Positions 13,417 through 21,512 of a stretch of 35,802 nt of DNA are shown here, piece by piece. The notes below the pieces were generated by a model. It had not been told where the DNA came from. It did no database searches and saw nothing but the letters and a program-made list of their open reading frames with translations. This DNA comes from a virus. The translations under genes and the position numbers were made by a program. The DNA is taken from the IMG/VR virus record IMGVR_UViG_3300024346_000242, positions 1 to 35,802 of that record; one strand, 5' to 3'. Every line of letters begins with the position of its first letter. The first letter of the stretch is position 1.

Positions 13417-14403
13417 TTATTTTGCCCAAACATCGTCCCATGTACCAGATAATGCACCTTTGGCGTAATCGGTAACACGATTCTCAAAGAAGTTCCCATG
13501 CACTGGAGCATTAATCATTTCTTCGACCCATGGAAGTGGATTCTTTTTAACTTTAAAGATACCTTTCATACCAAGTGAGATTAAACGACGATCTGCGATG
13601 TAACGAATATATTTCTTAACATCTTCTGAAGATAGTTCACGCATGTCTCCATCTTGATAACAAAGATCAATAAACTTATCTTCTAATTCTACCATCTTTT
13701 CCGCAATGGTATAAATTTTACCCTTTAAATCATCATTCCAGATCTCAGGATTTTCTTTAACATATTCACGGAATAGCTTAATCATTGACTCAGCATGGAT
13801 TGTTTCATCAGCAATAGACCATGTAACAATCTGCCCCATACCCTTCATCATGCCATGGCGTGGGAAGTTCAACAACATAATGAATGATGAGAACAACTGC
13901 ATGCCTTCAGTAAAGGCAGAGAAAACAGCAATATGCTCAGCAGTACTGGCGATAGTGCCATTGCGACTAGAAAGGTCAAGTACATAGTCATGCTTATCTC
14001 TCATCTCCTGATACTCTAGGAATTGATTGTAAGTAGATTCTGGTAAACCCAATGTTTCAATCAGATGAGAGTATGCAGCAATGTGTAATGCTTCCCTTGC
14101 AGCAAACCCCATTAACATCATACGAACTTCAGGTTGAGGAAAGTATGGCAGATAATTATTAACATAACCACCAGCCACATCGATATCACCCTGTGTAAAG
14201 AAACGAAAGATGTTCGTTAAGAACTGTTTCTCTTCTGGTGTAAGTTTCTTTTTCCAATCTTTAACATCCTCTGCCATTGGAACTTCTGAATGTAACCAGT
14301 GTGCTTGTTCATGCTTTAACCATGCATCATATGCCCATGGGTAGTTGAATGGTTTAAATGAGTCACGTGTATCCGTTAAACGTGAAGTAACCTTTTTGAT
14401 CAT
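13417..14403 (-). CDS. nrdB: Ribonucleotide reductase small subunit NrdB
   Basis: 328 aa, the class I beta subunit that houses the diiron centre and radical. Ligands of the first iron are readable as Asp73, Glu104 and His107, with the expected 31-residue spacing from Asp to Glu, and Tyr111 lies four residues after His107, where E. coli NrdB has its radical Tyr122. The second ligand set is present in DETIHAESM. It should therefore be a tyrosyl-radical enzyme. It partners with the NrdA encoded upstream; a 62-aa ORF lies between the two. Confidence 0.95.
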   Translation of the reverse strand: MIKKVTSRLTDTRDSFKPFNYPWAYDAWLKHEQAHWLHSEVPMAEDVKDWKKKLTPEEKQFLTNIFRFFTQGDIDVAGGYVNNYLPYFPQPEVRMMLMGFAAREALHIAAYSHLIETLGLPESTYNQFLEYQEMRDKHDYVLDLSSRNGTIASTAEHIAVFSAFTEGMQLFSSFIMLLNFPRHGMMKGMGQIVTWSIADETIHAESMIKLFREYVKENPEIWNDDLKGKIYTIAEKMVELEDKFIDLCYQDGDMRELSSEDVKKYIRYIADRRLISLGMKGIFKVKKNPLPWVEEMINAPVHGNFFENRVTDYAKGALSGTWDDVWAK

Positions 14404-14404
14404 C

Positions 14405-14593
14405 TTATTCCTTATCTAATTCTAATTCTATTGAGCCATTTACTATTTGAACACCAACAACTTCACGATAACCATATTCAGTGCTGACTAGAACTTTAAT
14501 CTTTGTCATTGGTTTTGGTAAAACTCCACTATGTTTAGGGTAGAGATCTATCCAACATTTTTTTATTTTATCTGATATATCGTAAGCATCCAT
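14405..14593 (-). CDS. Small protein between nrdA and nrdB (62 aa)
   Basis: ATG 14593 follows AAGGA at 7-nt spacing. Longer starts in the same frame would overlap the end of nrdA and lack a ribosome site. The product starts MDAYDISDKIKKCWIDLYPK and has a beta-rich second half (VLVSTEYGYREVVGVQIVNG). No family is recognised. Its conserved place would suggest a link to ribonucleotide reductase or simple hitchhiking. Confidence 0.6.
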   Translation of the reverse strand: MDAYDISDKIKKCWIDLYPKHSGVLPKPMTKIKVLVSTEYGYREVVGVQIVNGSIELELDKE

Positions 14594-14597
14594 AAAA

Positions 14598-16394
14598 TCA
14601 TCCTTCGCATGCCAAACACTCATTGCCTTGAGCAAGTGCACTTAGATCAATCTCTTTAATTACCTCACGTTCAATACGCTTGGAAACTTTGTCAGCTTTG
14701 GCAATCTTATCAGAACGACAGTAATACATTGTCTTCAAACCTTGCTTCCATGCTTGGAAGTGCACAGCATGTATATATTTTATGTGGCTGTCTGGTCTGA
14801 AGAATACATTGAGCGATTGTGCCTGATCGATATATTCTTGACGATCTGAGGCATGCTGTACAACCCATCGTTGGTCGATTTCCATTGAAGTTTTGAAAAC
14901 ATCTTTTGTCCAGTCGTCAAAGATGTCAAGATGTTGAACACTTCCATCGTTGGCGATAATACTTGACCAGATTTCGTTATAGACCAGCTTACTGTCTGCA
15001 TCACATTTCTCCTTAATAATAATATCCAAATAACGATTTTTGTTTAGGTGAGAACCCGAAAGAGTGTCTTGACGATAAGCATTGGCACGATAAGGTTCAA
15101 TACTAGGACTAGTATTGCCCATGAGAATGGAAGAAGAAGCATTGGGAGCAATAGCCATAAGATGACTAAACCTATTCCCAGTACCCACTGCATCCAGTGC
15201 TTCACCTCGCTCCAATCCCAACTTCTTATTCGCTTCATCTAATTGTCCTCTAACATGAGCAAAGATTTGTTTGTTCTTTCCTACTGCGATACTTGATTCC
15301 CATGGGAGATTGTTTTTCTGCAAGTAGGCATGCCAACCCAACGCACCGATTCCGATCGATCGCTCACGCACTGCGGAATATTTTGCTCTTTTGATTGCGG
15401 AAGGTGCATGATCAATAAAATACTGAAGAACATTGTCAAGCATTTCTGCAATATCAGAAAGGAAATCAGGATCGTTTTTCCATTCATCATAGTACTCCAA
15501 ATTCAAAGAAGACAAACAACAAACAGCAGTACGCTTTTCGTTTGTTGGCAGAATAATTTCAGAACAAAGATTAGACTGATTTATTTTTAGTCCACGATCT
15601 TTCAAGTGCTGTGGCATTTTACGATTAGATTCATCGATAAAGTGTAGGTATGGTTCACCAGTTTGCATGCGCATCTCAAGAATACGTTGCCACAGTTCTT
15701 TGGCTGATACAGCTTCACGGATCTCATTAGAATGTGGGTCAATCAAATTCCATGAGTCATCAAAGTTTGGATCAAGCATCGACTTCTCAATAAGCTGCAT
15801 AAATGCATCAGGTATGTTAATACCATGGTGGAGATTCAGACAACGCATGTTCTGATCACCAGTTGGTTTTCTCATTTCCAGAAAATTGATAATATCTGGA
15901 TGATCAATAGACAAGTAAGCAGCGTAACTGCCACGACGAGTCCTACCTTGTCTATAAGCGAGAGATGATGCATCGTACATTTTAAGGTGGGGCATAACTC
16001 CAGTAGATTTATCATCCGCTGAGCGAATACCAAAGCCAATACCGACGCCACCGCCCAACATCGAAAGCCAGTTTGTTTCAGATAGATTATCAACTAAACC
16101 CTCCGCAGTATCTTCAATATAATTTAAGAAACAGGAAATCGGCAAACCACGTTTGCTCCTTCCAAACGATAAGATTGGGGTAGAATAAGACAACCAGTGT
16201 TTGCTGCTGTACTCATACAACCGCTGAGCATGCTCAGGATTACTACCAAATGTACTTGAAACAAAAGCGAATCTTTCTTGCGGAGATACTTCTTCATCTT
16301 TCATGTAACTTTCTTTTAAACGAATTTTACCCAATTCGTCAAATAAACCATCTCTACTGTAATCTACATTAATACCATGCACAGTATCTGTCAT
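14598..16394 (-). CDS. nrdA: Ribonucleotide reductase large subunit NrdA
   Basis: 598 aa from ATG 16394, which has AAGG at 6-nt spacing; an ATG two codons upstream is too close to that site. Active-site features are clear: Cys88 (GLPISCFLNY), the NLCSE motif at 275-279 with catalytic Cys277, a partner Cys in AVCCLSSLNL, and the C-terminal redox pair CLAC (593-596). The N-terminus begins almost directly with catalytic-domain sequence and lacks an ATP-cone domain, so the dATP off-switch of the E. coli enzyme should be absent. Reduction of ribonucleotides would then continue at high dATP, which suits a phage making much DNA. Confidence 0.95.
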   Translation of the reverse strand: MTDTVHGINVDYSRDGLFDELGKIRLKESYMKDEEVSPQERFAFVSSTFGSNPEHAQRLYEYSSKHWLSYSTPILSFGRSKRGLPISCFLNYIEDTAEGLVDNLSETNWLSMLGGGVGIGFGIRSADDKSTGVMPHLKMYDASSLAYRQGRTRRGSYAAYLSIDHPDIINFLEMRKPTGDQNMRCLNLHHGINIPDAFMQLIEKSMLDPNFDDSWNLIDPHSNEIREAVSAKELWQRILEMRMQTGEPYLHFIDESNRKMPQHLKDRGLKINQSNLCSEIILPTNEKRTAVCCLSSLNLEYYDEWKNDPDFLSDIAEMLDNVLQYFIDHAPSAIKRAKYSAVRERSIGIGALGWHAYLQKNNLPWESSIAVGKNKQIFAHVRGQLDEANKKLGLERGEALDAVGTGNRFSHLMAIAPNASSSILMGNTSPSIEPYRANAYRQDTLSGSHLNKNRYLDIIIKEKCDADSKLVYNEIWSSIIANDGSVQHLDIFDDWTKDVFKTSMEIDQRWVVQHASDRQEYIDQAQSLNVFFRPDSHIKYIHAVHFQAWKQGLKTMYYCRSDKIAKADKVSKRIEREVIKEIDLSALAQGNECLACEG

Positions 16395-16406
16395 TGCCAT
16401 CCTTTA

Positions 16407-17111
16407 TTATTCTTGTGAAACAAAACTTCCCGCCATGGGGAAAATTTCAGAAATTACTTTGGCACATTCACGTGCCACTTCCATGTGTTCTTTTTGTGTA
16501 CCATTACCTGCACGCACTTGGATAAAATGGATCCATGAGCGCAGAGTGCCATTCATGTATAAACGAGAAACAGTCAGTCCTTCTGGCAATACTGCTCTTG
16601 CTTGTTCTTTGGCAATACCATTGGCGATTGCCCACTTGTATTCTTTTTCAACTGCATAAAGAACACGCTTTTGTGCACGTTCCCACTCAATTGCCAACAG
16701 CTTTTGTTGTTCATCAGTATGATCTAATTCAACTGAGTTTTGTCGATTCTTTGTATCTTGTATTCTTGCTTCACGAAGTACAAATGCTTCTCCAATTTCT
16801 TGTGTTGGATCAGCGTATCGTTGACTAAACTCTTGGAATGAGAACGAACGATGTCGTAAAATTTGTCGAGCAATATCACGTGTAGTTGTGATTTCCAAAC
16901 AAACTGAAACCATTTCAAGTGGTGACCAATGCTGGTGTTTGACGAGATAGCTAATTAGCTTCTCAGATGTCTGTGTGTTGAACTGATTACTTGGGTTACT
17001 AACTCTTGCACAGAACGCAATCAACTCCTGTACATCCATCAAACCTTCATCATACATTTCTCGAGATGGCTTCGAGTAACTAATCATTTTAATTTTCAAA
17101 TTTTTCTCCAT
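16407..17111 (-). CDS. thyX: Flavin-dependent thymidylate synthase ThyX
   Basis: 234 aa. It methylates dUMP to dTMP using methylene-tetrahydrofolate and FAD. The diagnostic ThyX motif is complete: RHRSFSFQEFSQRY at residues 86-99 (RHR, Ser91 and SQRY). Two starts are possible: ATG 17111, overlapping the primase stop by 16 nt, or ATG 17087; neither has a well-spaced ribosome site. It replaces the ThyA-type enzyme of T4, and no ThyA homolog (which could act as a hydroxymethylase) is seen in the window. It lies between primase and NrdA. Confidence 0.95.
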   Translation of the reverse strand: MEKNLKIKMISYSKPSREMYDEGLMDVQELIAFCARVSNPSNQFNTQTSEKLISYLVKHQHWSPLEMVSVCLEITTTRDIARQILRHRSFSFQEFSQRYADPTQEIGEAFVLREARIQDTKNRQNSVELDHTDEQQKLLAIEWERAQKRVLYAVEKEYKWAIANGIAKEQARAVLPEGLTVSRLYMNGTLRSWIHFIQVRAGNGTQKEHMEVARECAKVISEIFPMAGSFVSQE

Positions 17112-18118
17112 GTTGCGAATTTCAATTTTGCTTCCATGCCAGAGAAGGTATGGGTATTTATGTATTCTACGATTTCCCCTACTGACTTACCAGAAAGGAA
17201 CATATCATTAATGTCTTTAGATTCTAAGTTGTCTGGGAACATACAAACATTATACCCCAAATCAATATACTTTTCAAGTTGTCTCACGATATCTTTATTA
17301 CGTGGCTCATTATCCATTATGATTGTTGCATTAGTAAGCAACTGACGGATAGTAGGGGTATCGAAACTTGATCCTGAAACAGCAATAGCATTCGGTAGAA
17401 ATAAAGAATCGATTGGTCCCTCCACAACATAAATTCTTCGAGAAAAGTCCAATCTATCCAAACCATAAATCTTCTCCTGTGTTTCATCTACCTTGATTGT
17501 GTAATACTTAGGCTCTTCATCTCCATACGCTCTAGCCTGGAACGCAAAACATTTTCCAGCAGATGTAAAGAATGGAATAATCATCCTTGGATGATCACCT
17601 TCAATGGGCTCATGGAATTTTGGCGAGACAGAATTGGTGAATGCTTTAAACTTTGGAGCAAAGTAAAGAAGATTCCATTTGTCTCTGGGAATTTTACGTT
17701 TAGACACGTATTGAACCGCAGGATGATTTTCATCCATAGCATCAATACGAGACAAACCTTCAAGCACAGAGTCTTCAAGAAACTGTACTGGTTTGGATTC
17801 AGGAATGAATTGCGTTACGTCTTTGTGTGAGTTATACTTCGACGCACCAGAAGTGTAGCGTTCAAGCACATACTCATCATACAAGATTGAATCAACACGT
17901 TTGATTAGATTGCCAAGATTACTACCATAACCACAATTGTGACACTTACAAAATAACTCTGTCTTTTTACGATAGATGTAACCACGTGCCTTTAATTTAT
18001 TAGTTGTGCTATCCCCGCAAACTGGACATGAATAGTTCCAGAGATAGTCTTTCTGTTGTTTAAAGTTGCGTAAACGACTGCCAACGAAAGCAGCGTATTT
18101 TTGATCAATGTATAACAT
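17096..18118 (-). CDS. 61: DNA primase, T4 gp61-like
   Basis: 340 aa. The N-terminal zinc-binding domain is visible as CPVC at 31-34 and CHNC at 59-62, followed by a Toprim-type catalytic part with VVEGPIDSLFLP and IIMDNEPRN, matching the metal-binding Glu and Asp-x-Glu-like positions of primases. T4 gp61 (342 aa) has the same length and pairs with the gp41 helicase. It is the first gene after the promoter at 18142-18170, and a GGTGGA ribosome site lies 5 nt before the ATG. Confidence 0.92.
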   Translation of the reverse strand: MLYIDQKYAAFVGSRLRNFKQQKDYLWNYSCPVCGDSTTNKLKARGYIYRKKTELFCKCHNCGYGSNLGNLIKRVDSILYDEYVLERYTSGASKYNSHKDVTQFIPESKPVQFLEDSVLEGLSRIDAMDENHPAVQYVSKRKIPRDKWNLLYFAPKFKAFTNSVSPKFHEPIEGDHPRMIIPFFTSAGKCFAFQARAYGDEEPKYYTIKVDETQEKIYGLDRLDFSRRIYVVEGPIDSLFLPNAIAVSGSSFDTPTIRQLLTNATIIMDNEPRNKDIVRQLEKYIDLGYNVCMFPDNLESKDINDMFLSGKSVGEIVEYINTHTFSGMEAKLKFATWRKI

Positions 18119-18130
18119 AATAATCCACCA

Positions 18131-18154
18131 TGTAGGGTATAATTATACCCTACA
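18131..18154. promoter_or_regulatory. 24-bp perfect palindrome over the primase promoter -10
   Basis: The half-site TGTAGGGTATAA is followed at once by its exact complement (18131-18142 and 18143-18154). The centre contains TATAAT in both directions, so the -10 element lies inside the palindrome. It has no U tract and lies upstream of the expected start, so an operator or a bidirectional promoter core is more likely than a terminator. Confidence 0.65.
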
Positions 18155-18170
18155 ATTCATTACAAAGCAA
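18142..18170 (-). promoter_or_regulatory. Sigma70-like promoter of the primase to NrdB unit
   Basis: TTGCTT (18165-18170) and TATAAT (18142-18147) on the minus strand with a 17-bp spacer. The -35 is weaker than at the other promoters and the -10 is embedded in a perfect palindrome, which suggests regulation. Confidence 0.75.
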
Positions 18171-18173
18171 GTT

Positions 18174-18530
18174 TTATTTTAAGAACCTTACAACTTCTTC
18201 GATGTGTCCTAGAATAAAACCTACAGTTGCCGCACCACCAACTACATACCACTTCCACTGCTCAAGAGCAGATACTCTGGCATTCATTTTCTCTAAATCT
18301 TGCACAACTTCTTTTTTGATTTCCGCATGTTGCTCTTGTGAGATTTGAGCATTGGCTTGCATCTTATGTTCAATGCGTGTTTGCATATCGTCAATCTTGT
18401 CAACGATTTCTCTGTTGGATGTGGTGACTCGAGAGTGTACCTCTTTGATATCAGCCTTCAACTCTTTAACATCCTCTTTTATGGTTTCTACTTGTGATTC
18501 CAATTTAGCAAGTCTTTCTGGTGATTCCAT
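18174..18530 (-). CDS. Coiled-coil protein with C-terminal membrane segment, XhlA/holin-like
   Basis: 118 aa from ATG 18530. About 90 residues of charged coiled coil (MESPERLAKLESQVETIKED onward) lead to a single membrane segment near the end (WYVVGGAATVGFILGHI) and a short tail. This is the layout of hemolysin XhlA-type and related holin accessory proteins. It follows the two spanin-like genes directly, so a lysis role is plausible. A longer frame to 18587 would overlap the lipoprotein gene. Confidence 0.65.
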   Translation of the reverse strand: MESPERLAKLESQVETIKEDVKELKADIKEVHSRVTTSNREIVDKIDDMQTRIEHKMQANAQISQEQHAEIKKEVVQDLEKMNARVSALEQWKWYVVGGAATVGFILGHIEEVVRFLK

Positions 18531-18534
18531 TTTT

Positions 18535-18795
18535 TTATTTCTTATCAAATTCTTGTTGTTGATTGTTATACCATTCAATCCATGCATCTACTTTAAATCT
18601 GCACTGATGGTATTCCGAATAATTTTTAGTAACCACAATTAAAACATCACTAAGTTTTTCAGTTTCCTTGACTTCTATTAAGTCAGAGCATGACGTCATT
18701 AAACTTTGTGACGCAGGTGGAAACTTCTGTTTGACTGGAACTACTGTGGAGCAGCCAGCCAATAGAATGATAAAAATAGGCAGTAAGAATTTCAT
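18535..18795 (-). CDS. Outer-membrane lipoprotein, o-spanin (Rz1-like)
   Basis: 86 aa with a lipoprotein signal: MKFLLPIFIILLAGC, lipobox LAGC with Cys15. The mature part starts with a proline-containing segment (VPVKQKFPPASQ) and has the pattern LSDVLIVVTKNYSEYHQCR then WIEWYNNQQQEFD, which I recall from Rz1-like phage lipoproteins. Its start overlaps the stop of the preceding i-spanin-like gene. Together they would bridge and fuse the two membranes in the last step of Gram-negative lysis. Confidence 0.8.
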   Translation of the reverse strand: MKFLLPIFIILLAGCSTVVPVKQKFPPASQSLMTSCSDLIEVKETEKLSDVLIVVTKNYSEYHQCRFKVDAWIEWYNNQQQEFDKK

Positions 18796-19253
18796 TTCTT
18801 ACCTACAGGAAGTTTTGCTGCTTCGTTTAAAATACCAATTGCTTCTGGTGCTACTTTGCATCCAGAGTCAATCAGCTTTTCTTTCTCAACAATCTTCTCT
18901 TGAATTATAACTTGAACGTCTTTGACAACTTTCACTTTATCAATAAATTTATATTCAATCTTAGCACTAGCCTCTGCTGCCTTTTGTTCGGCAATCTTTA
19001 CTTGGGCTTGTGCTTCTTCAACTTTCTCTCTCCAATACATCTCAGTATTGTATGATCCTTTTAGGTATACACCAAGAGCAAGAATCAGTACGCTTACTAC
19101 TTGTAGTGCTGTTCTATATGGGATTAAAGTTGGAGCAAATTTGATTATGTGCTTGAATAATGAAGATACTACTACACCTACTACACCAATAAAAAGTATA
19201 GCATTAACTATGAATGCTAGAAATGCTGATGGAAGAAGCGCAAGTACCCACAT
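18792..19253 (-). CDS. Inner-membrane spanin-like protein (Rz-like)
   Basis: 153 aa with two N-terminal membrane segments (about residues 8-32 and 46-64), followed by a periplasmic coiled coil (about 72-130) and a short C-terminal segment with a single Cys (IDSGCKVAPEAIGILNEAAK). This, and the 4-nt overlap with the lipoprotein gene, fits a two-component spanin pair. Classical Rz has one membrane segment, so two here is a variation. The start overlaps the previous stop (TAATG). Confidence 0.7.
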   Translation of the reverse strand: MWVLALLPSAFLAFIVNAILFIGVVGVVVSSLFKHIIKFAPTLIPYRTALQVVSVLILALGVYLKGSYNTEMYWREKVEEAQAQVKIAEQKAAEASAKIEYKFIDKVKVVKDVQVIIQEKIVEKEKLIDSGCKVAPEAIGILNEAAKLPVGKK

Positions 19254-19786
19254 TACTTCATCTCTACTGGCACAGAACGAAGTGCCATTTTCTGATATTT
19301 CTTGATATCTTTTTTCTTAACAACAGGCTCAAGAACTGAAGCACCTGCTGTATTGTTTGTTGGTGGACCACCTTCACCATCTTCAGAAATATACTGTAAA
19401 AAACTTTTAACTTCTATTTCTTCTTCTACTAGAATTACGCCTTCTTCCAGTTTAAAAAGAATGCGGATTAACTTTTCTTCCATTAAAGAAGTTGTGCGGT
19501 CTTTGCTTTGATAGTATTCTTTAACTAGCCACAGCCCAGCGATAAGATTCTTTAGTTTAGAATCACCACCTGGAAGTCTCAACAGAATCTTTTTCATGTT
19601 GAATACTAAACGATGCAAGTAAGTATATGCATCACGCTCTTCAGAAGTCTTTAGGGTAGAAGTCTTTTTTAAATTCTTGCCATTGGCATCAATGATATTA
19701 AGTTTGAATGCATCTGTGTCGATGAATGGTGTCACCAACATATAAAGGATACGGTAAGCAATTAAGTTGTCAATAATTCTTGACAT
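19253..19786 (-). CDS. Conserved T4-like aquatic phage protein (177 aa)
   Basis: Starts MSRIIDNLIAYRILYMLVTP and contains KTSEERDAYTYLHRLVFNMKKI, then an acidic hinge and a Gly/Pro/Asn-rich linker (GEGGPPTNNTAG) before a basic tail. Proteins with the same opening are common in T4-like aquatic phages, usually unannotated. It is not clearly structural or enzymatic. It is joined to its neighbours by overlapping start/stop codons, so it is cotranslated with the DUF7207-like protein and the spanin pair. Confidence 0.65.
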   Translation of the reverse strand: MSRIIDNLIAYRILYMLVTPFIDTDAFKLNIIDANGKNLKKTSTLKTSEERDAYTYLHRLVFNMKKILLRLPGGDSKLKNLIAGLWLVKEYYQSKDRTTSLMEEKLIRILFKLEEGVILVEEEIEVKSFLQYISEDGEGGPPTNNTAGASVLEPVVKKKDIKKYQKMALRSVPVEMK

Positions 19787-20166
19787 TAAATTTTCCTTAG
19801 TACAGAAATTACAGTTTCATCCAACGCAATATCAGACAATTTAATAGAATGCTGGGTAACCTGTTCAGGCATACGTTCTAGATAAACTAAAAACGTAACC
19901 AAAGTATCCCAGCAATCTTCATCTACTTTATAAAATAACATGTTAGTGGCAGCATCGCCAAACACGTTATATAAAACAATAATATGATTGAGAATCAATC
20001 GTTCACGTAACTCTCCATCTTTCTTATAACGAGAAAGAAGTTTCTTAAGATACAGGAATTTCTTTAAATCTTCTTCAAATTCTTCTAGACTATGACATTG
20101 TGGATTGTCATAGTGATGCATGGCATAGAGTAAAAAATTACTGTCACTTAATTTATCTTGTAACAA
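19786..20166 (-). CDS. Conserved phage protein, DUF7207-like (126 aa)
   Basis: A helical protein beginning MLQDKLSDSNFLLYAMHHYD, then CHSLEEFEEDLKKFLYLKKL and LILNHIIVLYNVFGDAA. This pattern matches DUF7207-type proteins of T4-like phages, where a copy is usually present; the function is unknown. It is the first gene after the terminator at 20191-20212. I see no clear sigma70 promoter in the 60-nt gap. Confidence 0.7.
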   Translation of the reverse strand: MLQDKLSDSNFLLYAMHHYDNPQCHSLEEFEEDLKKFLYLKKLLSRYKKDGELRERLILNHIIVLYNVFGDAATNMLFYKVDEDCWDTLVTFLVYLERMPEQVTQHSIKLSDIALDETVISVLRKI

Positions 20167-20190
20167 AACAATTAACCTTCAAATCAAAAT

Positions 20191-20212
20191 GAGGGGAGAA
20201 AAACCTCCCCTC
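20191..20212 (-). terminator. Intrinsic terminator after the virion protein gene
   Basis: GAGGGGAG (20191-20198) and CTCCCCTC (20205-20212) form an 8-bp GC-rich stem with a 6-nt loop, followed on the minus strand by ATTTTG. It closes the structural unit. Confidence 0.85.
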
Positions 20213-20225
20213 TCATTGCTATTTA

Positions 20226-21497
20226 TTAAGCGTCTGGATATTGGATATCGTCAGCCTGATCGCCAGTCATTGAACCCATGGCAACCAAGACTTCTTGATT
20301 GACACGACCAGCACGACCGCCAGTACCAACAGTACGACGAACCCAACCAGCGTGAGTCAAAGTAGTACCGCCAGCACCAGAACCCAATGATGCAGTAGCA
20401 GTAGCTTGATCAGCAGTAGCTTGAATTTCAAAGTACTGAGCATTGTTACCAGTAGCACTAATATCGATAACTGTTTCAGTTGTATAAGTTAAACCAACCA
20501 AAGTACCAGCAGTACTAACAAGTGCAACAGCTGCTTCAGTAGTTAGTGTGAAACCAGTAACAGATGGTGAAGTACCAGTAACGGCAGAAACTTTATATGT
20601 ATTGCCAGTTGCGTATCCAGTAATAGTGCCAGTACCAGTATTTGTACCAGTAATCTTAACACGATCACCAACAGCAAGAGTAGATGCACCGCATGTAAAC
20701 TGACCAGCAGTACCAGAAGTAGCAACAGTAGCTACAAGAGTACCAGAAGTAGCTGCAGCCTTAACTTCGAATGCATTGGCAACTAAGCCTGCATTGGCAA
20801 CAAAGTAAGATGTAGTAGAAACTAAACCAGTGGCAGAAGTACCACCACCATTGTTATACTTAACTTCTTCATCAGCAACTAAGCCATGAGCAGTGTAAGC
20901 AATAGTATCAGTAGCAGTAGTAATTCCAGATGTTGGAATTACACGACGAGGTTTCGCAATAGTAACAGTTGGTGCTGAAGTATATGCAGAACCTACGTTA
21001 GTAACAGCGATTGATGTTACCACGCCACCTGCGATAGATGCAGTAGCTGCAGCTGAAGAGCCTGCACCACCAGAGAATGTAACTGCTGGAACTTCTAGGT
21101 AACGAGTTCTACCAGCAACAATAGCTACGTTGGTAACATTATCGCCACCAGCTGAATCTTCAGTGCCATCAACACCGAAAACACTTGAAGATGCACCAGA
21201 TACAGATGAAGATGATGCAGATTCGTGAGCAACGAATGCTGGCTTCTCAGACAATGTATATGATTGAGCAGAACATGTGGTAACTAAACCATTACCATTG
21301 TTTGTACCCATGATTACTTTTGCAACTGTGTCGCTAGTAATTGTTACGATTTGATAATCAACACTAGCTGCACGAATAGTGTTGCCGATTTTTGCTTCTG
21401 TAGTAAACAGAGTGCTTGATCCAGTTACCACGCCAGTATCGGCAATGCTAACTGTACCAGTTGCTGTTTTACTATCTTTATTTCCCCATAGAGCCAT
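20226..21497 (-). CDS. Probable virion structural protein (423 aa)
   Basis: Starts MALWGNKDSKTATGTVSIAD and is very rich in Ala, Ser, Thr, Gly and Val with many short beta-type repeats (for example TSGTLVATVATSGTAGQF). It ends in the motif QADDIQYPDA. Proteins with the same two ends are found in T4-like aquatic phages as virion proteins (recalled), with middles of variable length. There is no membrane segment or catalytic motif. AAGGGGA lies 6 nt upstream of the ATG, a strong ribosome site fitting an abundant product, and a terminator follows. Confidence 0.75.
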   Translation of the reverse strand: MALWGNKDSKTATGTVSIADTGVVTGSSTLFTTEAKIGNTIRAASVDYQIVTITSDTVAKVIMGTNNGNGLVTTCSAQSYTLSEKPAFVAHESASSSSVSGASSSVFGVDGTEDSAGGDNVTNVAIVAGRTRYLEVPAVTFSGGAGSSAAATASIAGGVVTSIAVTNVGSAYTSAPTVTIAKPRRVIPTSGITTATDTIAYTAHGLVADEEVKYNNGGGTSATGLVSTTSYFVANAGLVANAFEVKAAATSGTLVATVATSGTAGQFTCGASTLAVGDRVKITGTNTGTGTITGYATGNTYKVSAVTGTSPSVTGFTLTTEAAVALVSTAGTLVGLTYTTETVIDISATGNNAQYFEIQATADQATATASLGSGAGGTTLTHAGWVRRTVGTGGRAGRVNQEVLVAMGSMTGDQADDIQYPDA

Positions 21498-21512
21498 TTG
21501 ATTTCCCCTTAA

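Noticed and set aside
16407-17111. ThyX as a source of hydroxymethyl-dUMP for the modified base
   Set aside because: The protein has the ordinary ThyX motif, and known phage dUMP hydroxymethylases are ThyA homologs; the TET/JBP-like fragment is a better source of hydroxymethyl groups.
20213-20232. A second T4-type late promoter (AATAAATAG) near the end of the virion protein gene
   Set aside because: It does not match the TATAAATA core exactly, and it lies upstream of a terminator, so it would not drive the next gene well.
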